A DNA stretch of 64,000 bases, from the NCBI RefSeq assembly GCF_002575655.3, contig NC_053035.3:499750601-499814600 (forward strand). Reading direction: 5' to 3'. The number at the start of each line of letters is the position of its first letter. Position 1 is the first letter of the stretch. Shown in pieces: positions 54,826 to 64,000 of the stretch. The notes beneath the pieces were generated by a model. It ran no database searches. It had not been told where the DNA came from and saw only the letters and a list, made by a program, of their open reading frames with translations. Both the position numbers and the translations under genes were made by a program. This stretch comes from Aegilops tauschii subsp. strangulata (taxonomy: Eukaryota > Streptophyta > Magnoliopsida > Poales > Poaceae).

Positions 54826-57800
54826 GTGTTTCCCAAACCTATATGTGTATCAGCATTTGTTCAATGCTTCCTTTCTTTTAGTGGTGTAATCAATGCTTTC
54901 ATATTTGCACATTTTTTTGGACAAAGAGAATATGTTAATATCGCGAAGATATTCGTATTTGCACATACATGCCTTGGTTTTAAGGTTCTAATGCTTAGGT
55001 GAAATTTTCAGTAATATTTACAATTCTTGTCTTATAAGTCTATATGTAATGGGAAGCAAAGGTGAAAATGAAGTACAATTTTGTACAAAAGATTGATTTA
55101 GTTCTAAAGCATTGTTTTTTCAGGAATACGCAAAGCTTGCTTATCATTGCATTGATAGGATAAATTAGAATGAGTACATACGGTTTCTCGCAAAATAAGA
55201 TAAAGAATGATTACAGAAGGTGGTACAACATATGACACGGACGCATGGGGCATGAAAATGGTGCCCAAAAAAGAGAAAGACACATAAGATACTCAACCCA
55301 AACAAAGAAAAACACCGCTAAACTACCCGACCAGAGAAACAATCCAACCAACAACTGACAACCAAAAACTCTAAAGCCGGCATCATGGACGCCGCGAGCA
55401 ACCAAGACAACACCTTCAAGAAGGAGAATGACGCTGAGATGCTATATATCGTCGTCTGTTCCAGAAAACCAGACCTTGGGTTTCCCCTGATACTCGAAGA
55501 GGGGCCCACAAAACGGCCATGGCAGCACCTCCAAGAAGGGAACGACATTTGCGGGTGTCGCTGCTGCCAGCGTAAGGTGCGGGGATTTCACCATGTTCAA
55601 TTCCAAGCAATACCAAGCCGTCTGAGCATGAATCGAAGAGGAGGTCGTCGGTCGTAGGATGGAGTTGCGACTATAGGAAGCGGAGCCGCGCGCGACGCCG
55701 AAGGAGGCATCGGGCTCCATCGGACGTGCAAACTCCAGGGGAAGGCGAAGTTGCGTGGTTACGCGGAGTGAGAGGCGGGGATGATGTCTGTAGCCCCAGA
55801 TGAGCCAAAATCTGGGATGGATCGCAGATAAGGGACTAGAGCTGCAAGGGCGTCGATAGGCCTAGGGAGCTGGAAGGGGAAGCAGCTCCCGGAGTGTGCC
55901 GGAGACAAGGATGCAACGGGATGGACGGCCAACCAAAGCACCAATAGGTATGCCACCGTGGCTAAAATAAATGACCATTCCCCACCATAAAAAATGTTTG
56001 GCATGCCTCTGACTTGCCTTAAATCCTCAATTGGATACTTTATTATTGTTGGGTATGTCTAGGGCATATCTAGCTGTGCTCTAGTTATTGCACATATAAG
56101 TGACTCAATCAAAATAGAATGAAAAGGAAAAAAGATAAAATAATTTTTTTTGCACGAGTCTTAGCGTAAAATCAATGACATATGACTTAGATGTGCAATA
56201 CTTAGAGCGCATCTAGATGTGCTTTAGGAAAGCTGATTATTTGTTCTACAAATCAAACTTTTGATTGTATGACTAAAGTTATTTGAATTTTCTCAGCATG
56301 ATTATGTTCTTAACTAGAAAAAGAAAGTCTTGACCTGAAACAACTTTTATTCAATGCTTTAGAACTGTATTATGTTTATCTACTTTTTTAAGCAATTAAG
56401 AAGAAAGATTACACAAATGCATCAGAATTCTACACACATGTACATTATTGTGTTGGTCTTTTTTCGGAATGGAGGATTACCCTCGGCCTCTGCATCAAAA
56501 TGATGCATACATCCATCTTTATTCATTATTCAACAAGGTCTTACAAAATAAATACACAGATCAATCCAAATCCACTTTCTGGCGAAAACTATGGCCCTAC
56601 CTACAAGCTGACGATGTGCCCTGACCGGGCTCCACACACACAAAGAAATCCGGTGGCCTCACCAAGCCTCCCGCTGGCTAGCCAGGAGCACCAACCGGTA
56701 TAGCAGACCCTGAGCTAGCGTGCACCGCATTCACACACGGAAGAATCCGTCACCACGTTCTTCCACAATCCAATCTCCAGGAACAATCAATGCACTGATC
56801 TTGCTAGACCGGTCTACCGTCGACGCCAACACGATGTCAGAGAGCAACAAGCTCCTGCGCACGGCCATCAAACGGTATCCAGCGTCGAGACACCGCTGCA
56901 CCTTGCCATCAAAACTCGCCATCGTCAATACTTTAGATGGCACACCGCTTGACCTTGCTCATTGCATGAGAAACAAGCGGAGACCTCCGCCCAGCCACCC
57001 CACTAGCCAGTAGGTGCTCCAAAACGATGTCCCCAGGATGTAGAACGACGCCGAACGTCGCCATTGTCCGATCCGGGAGGCCCAGATGTAGCGTTTCCCC
57101 TGGAGCAGCCCGAGGGAAGAGACAAGAGCTGCACCGATGATGCCTTCAGTATAATCATCATCTCCTTGGATGTAACTTAGAGTGTGAAGTGTGAACTACA
57201 ACACCAGCTAGTAGCATGTTTTACAAAAGTAGTTCAAATTGCCATGATAAAAAAAATCTATCAAGTTTCTGCACTCTTTGCATAGCGTTTGTATAAGTGT
57301 ATGCATGATAAAAAATGATGTTCCATTTGTAGTTTTCTTTTTCCCTTGGAAGAATTTGCAATTATAACTTCAATCGGTTGGGTGCAGGCGCTGAAAGTTG
57401 ATCCTTCTTATTTCAAGATGCTCGAGAGCCGGAGCCACTGTTGGCTTCACCTAAGCGACGAAACAAAGCGTCGAAAGATGCAAACAAATGCAAGAGTAGG
57501 TATGTAAAGCTAAAGTTGCATTTTAATTATAAACCACAACATTGTCGGCTTTCCACAGCATTTGGTTGACCATGCATGCACACGTGACGAATTGTGTCCA
57601 TTTCAGTAGCATGAGTAAGTTTGGGAGTCGTCGGGTGGGCTCGAGCGCGACTAACTGAGTTACCATAAAAGTCACAAAGAATTCTACATGGGAAAAGTCA
57701 CAAAGAATTCTACATGGGAAAAAATGCCATGGGCGCTGGTTACCATAAAGACATGAGCGATTGGAAGGAATAGATATGTGATCGAAATATGAATATGAAT

Positions 57801-58040
57801 AGGGATATGGATATGACCTGTTTTTATATAATCGGATGTAAGTTCCTTATTTGTTTGGATCGATGTCTTGTAAGACGGTAAAAAGAATCCAGAGCCTTAT
57901 GAATGTCGGTAGGCGCCGAAAATTTAGATGGGTTAAAGAATGCCAAGGGGAAGCCAAATCCCGGATATGAGTATGGATATGATCTTGTAAGCTGAAGTGA
58001 TCCCATGCTCCGATTCCAATGGTTGCTTCCATCTAATGAA
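54826..58040. other. Intergenic with unassigned repeat-like segments
   Basis: 54826-55180 is AT-rich with nothing recognised. 55190-55990 has a GC-rich stretch (CACCTTCAAGAAGGAGAATGACG, CACCTCCAAGAAGGGAACGAC) that resembles common Triticeae interspersed repeats but gives no clear protein. 55990-56450 is AT-rich. 56457-57180 begins GGAATGGAGGATTACCCTCG with a CTCTGCATCAAAATGATGCAT dyad and also looks like a repeat tail. 57385-57500 has an exon-like island (GGTGCAG|GCGCTGAAAGTTGATCC to AGAGTAGGTATG) with no recognised product. Confidence 0.4.
57671..57722 (+). repeat. 26-bp perfect tandem duplication
   Basis: AGTCACAAAGAATTCTACAT plus GGGAAA, twice in a row (57671-57696 and 57697-57722). Short and recent; no function is implied. 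Confidence 0.9.
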
Positions 58041-58041
58041 C

Positions 58042-58049
58042 TATTTATA
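58042..58049 (+). promoter_or_regulatory. TATA-like box of the GH36 gene
   Basis: TATTTATA, 82-89 bases upstream of the ATG at 58131, a normal plant distance that leaves a leader of about 50 nt. Confidence 0.5.
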
Positions 58050-58130
58050 CGCATGATCTAGGCTGGTTCGTTTGCATCAACACAACATTGTCCATCCATC
58101 GTTTGTCTTGGTCCAAGTCCAAGTCCAACA

Positions 58131-61100
58131 ATGGCATCATCATCGTCCCAGTTCGCATTCTCCCTGCACGACGGCAGCCTCACCGTTGGCGGAACCGTGC
58201 TCCTCTCCGGCGTGCCGTCCAACGTTGCGCTCTCCCCATTCCAGTTCGACCCGTCGTCCTCTGACGCGCCGGCACACCTTCTCGAGCAGGCCACGGCCGC
58301 CGCAGGCCGCGGCGCCTTCCTCGGCTTCACGGCCCCGGCCGCCACCGACCGCGCGCCGTGCCGCATCGGCCTGTTGGCCGGCCGGAGGTTTCTCAGCGTG
58401 TTCCGCTTCAAGACGTGGTGGAGCACCATGCGCGCCGGCGACCGCGGCCGCGACGTGCAGCCGGAGACGCAGTGGGTGCTCCTCGACGCCCCTGAGCTCG
58501 GCCCCGGCGGGTGTGTCTTCGTGCTCCCGCTCGTGCAGGGCAGCTTCCGCTCCGCCATCTTCCCCTCCGAGGACGTCGAGGACGGACTCGTGCTTTGCGC
58601 CGAGAGCGGATCGCCGGCTGTCACCGGCTCGGACTTCCGGCGCATAGCCTACGTGCACGCCGGCACCGACCCATACAAGGTCATGCGCGAGGCCTACGTT
58701 GCCGCCCGGGTGCACCTCGGCACCTTCAAGCTCATCGAGGAGAAGGCCCTTCCTCCCATGGCGGAGCGGTTCGGGTGGTGCACCTGGGACGCGTTCTACC
58801 TCACCGTAGACCCCGCCGGCGTCTGGCAGGGCGTCGCGGAGTTTACCGACGCCGGCGTGCCGCCCCGCTTCGTCGTCATCGACGACGGCTGGCAGAGCGC
58901 GAACCGTGACGACGACCCGCCACATGCCGACACGCCGGGGCTCGTCCTCTGCGGCGAGCAGATGACAGCACGCCTCTACGGCTTCGACGAGGGCGAGCGG
59001 TTCCGCCGGTATCGGGAGGGCGATCTGTTGCGGTGCCCGCCGGAGCTCTTCTACGACAAGAACCTGCCCAAGACCGTCGTCCGCAAGGCCTGCGAGATCG
59101 AGGGCATCGTCAACGCCAGGAAGAAGGCGGCGGCCACCGAGATGTCAAGCTTGGACGCCAAGCTCGAGCAGCTGCGGCGGGAGCTGGAGCAGCTGCTCGC
59201 CAAGAGCGCGGACGTCCTCGAGAAGCTCCGCAACCGCGATGGCGGCGACGGCGGTGAGGTGGGGCTCAAGGCGTTCCTCAAGGACATGAGGCAGAAGTTC
59301 CCCTCACTGGACGACGTGTACGTGTGGCAGGCGCTCTGCGGCGCGTGGGGCGGCGTGCGTCCGGGCACGGCGGCACTGGACACCGTCGTCGAGGCCGCGC
59401 GTCTCTCCCCTGGCCTGGCGGGCACCATGGACGACCTGGCCGTGGACCGCATCGTGGAGGGCGGCATCGGGCTGGTGCAGCCGCAGCACGCCGGCAAGCT
59501 GTACGACGCCATGCACTCGTACCTCGCCGGCGCCGGGGTGACGGGCGTGAAGGTGGACGTGATCAACACGCTGGAGTACGTGTGCGCGGAGCATGGCGGC
59601 CGCGTGGAGCTCGCCAAGGCCTACTACGGCGGGCTCTCTGATTCCATCGCCGCCAACTTCGAGGGCACGGGCATCATTGCCAGCATGGAGCAGTGCAATG
59701 ACTTCTTCTTCCTGGGGACGAGGCAGGTGGCCATGGCGCGCGCCGGCGATGACTTTTGGTTGGGCAACGGCGACGACGCCTACTGGCTGCAGGGCGTGCA
59801 CATGGTGAACTGCTCCTACAACAGCCTGTGGATGGGCCAGTTCGTGCGCCCGGACTGGGACATGTTCCAGTCGGACCACGTGTGCGCCGCCTTCCACGCC
59901 GCCTCCCGCGCCGTCTCCGGCAGCCCCATCTACGTCAGTGACTCCCTTGGCTGCCATGACTTTGCCCTGCTCAAGACCCTCGTGTTCCCCGATGGTACCC
60001 TTCCGCTCTGCCTCCATTATGCATTGCCCTCTTCAAGAACCCTCTCTCGGATCAGGAGACTGTCCTCAAGATGTGGAACCTCAACAAGGTACGAAATTAT
60101 ATTTCAGTTAATTTTGATTTTCAATTGATTACAACATCAAATTTTAATTTTGCCACGGCAACCGCACTTGACATTAATTTAAGTTAATTGTTATGCCATG
60201 GCATCCAAACTTGTGTTAGAATTAAATCTTGACATGTGTGCATTATTGCATGTTAGTGGTCAGAGATGGCCGTAGTCGTTGAGTCACTTGTGTAGTACTA
60301 GCGTGAGTCTAGGAGTTTGTTAGTGGAGTAGTTCAAGTACTCTGCCTTTTCATTATAGTAGGGAGAAAACTGTACAAAGCTGTTCTACCACTCCGTAGTT
60401 GTTAGCTGCATGTGCATGCATGGTTTTGGTCTGGTCGTGGTGTCTAGCAGAGCGATTCTAGCAGAATATCAAGTCAAGTTGATAGCTGAACACGGCTGGG
60501 TAGTGTTCGGCCGTTGAGGAATAGTGAGCAGTGTTGGACATAGGCGTACGGGCATGTGTTAGTGGTGTTAATTGGAGTAATGAGAGAAAAGGGGCCGTGA
60601 GGGCTAGTTTGCTCCATGGTGAACGTGTGTACGTGTGGGTTTCTCGTCATGAGAGAAAAAAACAGAGTTGTGTGAGGCAACCAAGAGGTAGAAGAGGAGG
60701 CGATTTGTATCTAAATTATTCTGAAGCAAGTGTATAACTGAATTATGCCATGGTGTTATACATTCCATTTTGACTTAATTATGCCATTGAGTTTTCAGTT
60801 TGTTTGTATCTGAATTACCTAAAACTTTGCGTGTTTTTTTTTTGCAGTTTGGAGGTGTGATTGGGGCGTTCAACTGCCAGGGAGCAGGATGGGACCCGGC
60901 AGAGCGCCGCATCCGAGGCCACGCGCACTGCTACAAGCCGGTCTCCGGCGAGGTCCACCCAACTGATGTCGAGTGGGGGCAGAGGGAAGAGACGGCAGCC
61001 ATGGCCGACGCGGCGGAGTTCGCCGTGTACAAGCACCACTCCGGGGAGCTGGTCCTGATGACCCCTCAGTCGGAGCCCATCCACTTCACCCTGCAGCCAT

Positions 61101-61416
61101 CCTCGTACTCTTCACATTTGCTCCGGTGACGATGGTGGCAGGTGGGGCCGCCCAGTTTGCGTCTCTTGGCGTGGTCGACATGCTCAACTGCGGTGGCACC
61201 ATTGCTGATGTTGTCGTCGGGGCCGATGGCGCGGAGGTGATGGTCAAGGTGAAGGGGGCGGGGAGGCTCGAGGTCTACTCGTCGACGAGGCCGGAGAGGT
61301 GCACGGTGGACGGGTCTGAGGCTGCGTTCGAATGGGGAGTTGGCGGGAAGCTGGAGGTTGCTGTGTCTTGGAACAAGGACAAGGAGGGCGTCTCTGAAGT
61401 GGTCTTCTCCTACTAG
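58131..61416 (+). pseudogene. Raffinose/stachyose synthase-type galactosyltransferase (GH36), two frameshifts
   Basis: The family moves galactose from galactinol to sucrose or raffinose in the cytosol. Exon 1 is 58131-60088, the intron 60089-60847 (AAG|GTACGA ... TTTTGCAG|TTTGG, phase 0), exon 2 60848-61416. Exon 1 is open for over 630 codons: GWCTWDAFY (residues 215-223), VIDDGWQS (249-256), a helical Glu/Leu/Lys-rich insert at about 310-375 as in stachyose synthase and some raffinose synthases, KVDVIN with the nucleophile-position Asp 476, RPDWDMFQSDH (573-583) and SPIYVSDS. Breaks: near 60029 about 13 nt are missing between HYALP and LFKNP (the family has a TRDC stretch), shifting the frame into a stop at 60126. 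Near 61109, 4 nt are missing between QPSSY and LFTFAP. With those shifts the C-terminus reads on to VVFSY and a TAG at 61414-61416. Everything else looks normal, so this is either a young pseudogene or contains sequence errors. I cannot tell raffinose from stachyose synthase. Confidence 0.85.
60089..60847 (+). other. Intron of the GH36 gene
   Basis: GT at 60089 after AACAAG, AG at 60847 after a T-run, 759 nt, phase 0. It restores NLNK|FGGVIGAFNCQG, the usual continuation in this family. Confidence 0.8.
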
Positions 61417-61423
61417 CCACAAT

Positions 61424-61440
61424 AAATAATGAATAATGTT
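61424..61440 (+). terminator. Probable polyadenylation signals of the GH36 gene
   Basis: AATAAATAATGAATAATG within 25 bases after the stop codon; AATAAA-type near-upstream elements. Confidence 0.4.
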
Positions 61441-61682
61441 TGCTATTGTGCTGTGTGATGAGCGCACGCACGCACGCAGTATTAGTACAAGTTTGTTTTC
61501 ACTCTAGATATATCACATTTTGAAGCTGCAACTGCAACTATATTATTGGTTGAAAAGATGGTTATGTTTGGGTTGATGAGAATTTACTTGTGTTATGGTC
61601 TTATGTCACTGCAGCCTTGACTAGCACACTTTGTTTTCCAGCTCACTACTGCAACTGTCTCACTTGATCTGAAAAAAAGAAA

Positions 61683-61934
61683 CTCCCTTCGTCCACAAAT
61701 AGATGATGTATAAACTAAGTTAAAATTTTAGCAAGCCGTCATATCAATATCACTATATATATCCACCATTAGATATATTTTCATATTGTATTTGGTTCAA
61801 CACAGTAGTTGTTAGTTTTTGCTATGAGTCTGGTCCAACTTAAAATATTATGCTTTCTAACTTCGGAAACCTTGTCCAAGCTGGGTGGAACTCAAAAACT
61901 TAAAAAACGCTCTTATATTATGGGACGAAGGAAG
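61683..61934. mobile_element. Stowaway-like MITE, about 252 bp
   Basis: Left end CTCCCTTCGTCCACAAATA, right end TATTATGGGACGAAGGAAG, whose complement is CTTCCTTCGTCCCATAATA; 15 of 19 positions match. The CTCCCTCCGTCC motif is the standard Stowaway terminus of grasses, and the size and AT-richness fit. The expected TA duplication is not visible (AA on the left, TT on the right), so one or both borders may be mutated. Confidence 0.6.
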
Positions 61935-64000
61935 TTTACTCCCAATCGGTTCGCATGGCTAACTCACATCTCACGTCTTTTTTATTTTGTTCTTGTTTTG
62001 TCCTTGTCTTCTCTCATCATAGACGCGGGCAAGACCAATTTCACTACAACAAGAACATACATACACCAACGCATCGTTAGCAACGGAGAGACAACATGTG
62101 TTGTTGGGCCGTGGCCTCAACCTCTGCCACCTCCCCACGAATAGCTAACCTCCTCCCCCAACTCAAAAAAAAAAAAAAAGCTAACCTCCTCCCCTTCCTC
62201 CACCTGCTTATCCTGGAGCAAGGTACTGAGATGCAGGGTCGTGAAAGGAATAAGAAACGCCAGCGGAAGCCCCTCACCCAAATCTTTCTCGCAGGAAATT
62301 TTGGATCTGATTTCCATGGTACCTGGTGGTGCCACCGGTGACCATGATCTGGGGGGACGGCGAGGACATCTTGAACACTGACCTATCAAAGTTTGAGATC
62401 CGGCCCAGATTCGTGTCTGGTACGCCGTCCGCAACAGCCGTGAAGATGGTGTGCCAGTTCAAGCGCAGCCTTCGAGGTCTCCCTCCTCCTCCGCCACCAA
62501 AACATCATCACCATACCTACTGTAATACTCCTCTTTTCTCAGTCCAACATTTTCTCAGCCGCCATCTTCATCGATCAGATCCACCAGAGTGGCCTGGCGA
62601 ACGTGTCCACGTTTCTCTGTTGGATCCTCTAGTTCTTAGTCTATTTATTATTTCAGTATATGCACTAGGATTTTCCTCTATGGTGTTGTGGAGCACGGAA
62701 GGCCCAAACATCCGCTTCTCCATTCTAAGAGTTTCAGTTTTAGGGCATGCCTCTTTAAAAAAATTCTATCAGTTCGCCATGTGCAGGTTGTTGCTTCTAA
62801 GCTGACTGGTTTACATATATGCGACCATGGATACCTTTGTTAATTTACGAAGAATATTTGCATCCTCTTTTTCTAACAAACTGTTTCTTGTGATGCATTA
62901 GATTTTTTATTTCTTGCTGCTATGTAGGTGAGTAATCAATCAATATTTTCAAGTGAAGTTGATCATCACAGAACCGTTCAATTAGGTACCAATATTATCT
63001 CAGATTTATCCTAGCTAGGACCATGTCATCAAAGAGCATTCCATCACATATCAATAGGTCAACACTATTAACATCACCTTATTAGTGTTATGGATGTTCA
63101 CTAATTTCACTGACACACTTTGTACTAAAGGAATGAGCCCCACATACACATGTTATCTTGTCCTCTAGGTTCTGTATGTTTCCTGTGTCGTCCCAGTTCT
63201 CACCTATTTGGTGTCCGCATCATCAGTAGACAATTACACCAATACCATCCATCTGGTTACACTTCCAGCCGTCCACCATGATAGGTTTTTTGGGTTAGAA
63301 TTTGGTTTAGGTGTCAACGTGCAAGTCAGGGACGATAGCTCCTTGATGGACAGTAGCGGTGTTAGGTGCGGCTCCCTGATCTGCAATAGTGGCTCGGCTG
63401 CTCTGTGCTGAATATCATGCAAGATGCAATAGTTAGAAGTTATACTGATATATGGTGTACTTGCAGCTACTGATTTAGTACTGTTAACTGTTTGGCAAAG
63501 GAGGTAAAGTTCTGCACGTACGGGTACTAGGCAAATCAAAATGATTAACTTCCTGGATCTTTTTTCTGCAATTCCCATCTCATTTATCAATGTACTTGAA
63601 ACTGATTGCAGAGTATTCTACTTTGCACCAATTTTTTGGTTCAAACAACACTAATTGTTACTGAAAAAAGCAGTTTGCAAATTAGGATAGTAATCATTTA
63701 CGTGAAATATTGAACCATGTCCCTTTACAATGTTTGTTTATTTCTTAAATATATTTTCAGCATACTAACATCACTTCCTCATTATTTTAGATTAACTCAG
63801 AGTTCATATTCAGTATACAATAAATTAGAAAATGAGATGAACAATTTGGGCTTGTGACCAGTGTATGAATAATGATGTATTGACGACTCGCAACCAGTCT
63901 ACATTGTGTTTTGTAAGTCTAGAACTTAATTTTGTTTGTCCAATTCACTAAGTTTGTTATTGGCTTATGAAAGTTAAAAAAAATCCGATCGAGCAAACTT
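61935..64000. other. Right-end region, no recognised gene
   Basis: 62163-62180 is an A-run. 62326-62520 has a moderately GC-rich frame (MIWGDGEDILNTDLSKFEIR, SGTPSATAVKMVCQFKRSLR) followed by a possible donor at CTTCGAG|GTCTCC; it may be an exon of an unknown gene but I recognise no family. 62530-64000 is AT-rich with only short ORFs (for example 63208-63411) and nothing I can assign. Confidence 0.35.

Noticed and set aside
58140..58925. 261-codon minus-strand ORF across the GH36 gene
   Set aside because: Antisense shadow of a GC-rich coding region; the plus strand encodes the recognisable enzyme.
59990..60050. A mini-intron restoring the frame in the GH36 gene (GATG|GTACCC to TTCAAG|AACCC)
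   Set aside because: The join would be out of phase with the conserved NPLSDQE continuation, and an intron of about 50 nt is too short for plants.
58131..60128. Treating the 665-codon ORF as the complete intact protein
   Set aside because: The last ~33 codons are out of frame after the loss near 60029, and the conserved continuation lies in exon 2.
1..64000. tRNA, rRNA or organelle-derived segments
   Set aside because: No cloverleaf, rRNA or plastid/mitochondrial sequence was recognised; only tRNA-complementary primer sites in retrotransposons.

Overview
The window looks like nuclear DNA of a Triticeae grass (wheat, Aegilops, barley or rye group). The reasons are BARE-1/WIS/Angela-type Copia LTRs (TGTTGGAAATATGCCC...), an Athila-lineage Gypsy family starting TGATACGTCC, CACTA elements with GGTCCCGGTT or GACC/GGTC subterminal repeats, a PIF/Harbinger element with TAA target duplications, and a GC-rich grass-style gene at 58.1-61.4 kb. 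By eye about three quarters of the sequence is transposon. All family calls come from motif recognition; no search was run.

Layout. 1-7508 is the right part of a CACTA transposon with a broken tnp2 transposase (minus strand). It sits inside a Copia LTR (7509-8156), which sits in a Harbinger-like remnant (to about 8960). 8961-13454 is a low-repeat stretch holding a two-exon secreted cysteine-rich (defensin-like) peptide gene on the minus strand (11077-11456) and an unidentified minus-strand gene fragment (12638-13454). 13455-22487 is a complete CACTA element with CAT target duplications and no transposase. It holds four 663-bp tandem repeats and a gene-like cargo containing rearranged pieces of a ribosomal protein S18 gene. 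22500-22950 is a LINE 3' end.

23249-54822 is one PIF/Harbinger element split by a 29.5-kb nest. The nest is a three-LTR Athila-type Gypsy composite (23747-53203, CCAGG duplications outside). Copia A (31019-39697) is inserted in its 3' untranslated region and Copia B (44406-52202) in its third LTR. Every transposase or polyprotein here is broken by stops, frameshifts or lost catalytic residues.

54826-58040 is non-coding or repeat-like. 58131-61416 is a raffinose/stachyose synthase-type (GH36) gene with a good promoter and intron but two small frameshifting deletions. 61417-64000 has a Stowaway-like MITE and unassigned sequence.

The only coding units that read as host genes are the cysteine-rich peptide gene (apparently intact) and the galactosyltransferase gene (apparently a recent pseudogene). 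The most unusual features are the S18-carrying CACTA, the three-LTR Gypsy array whose two units carry different downstream ORFs between shared flanks, and the small-peptide gene whose exons are each too short to stand out.
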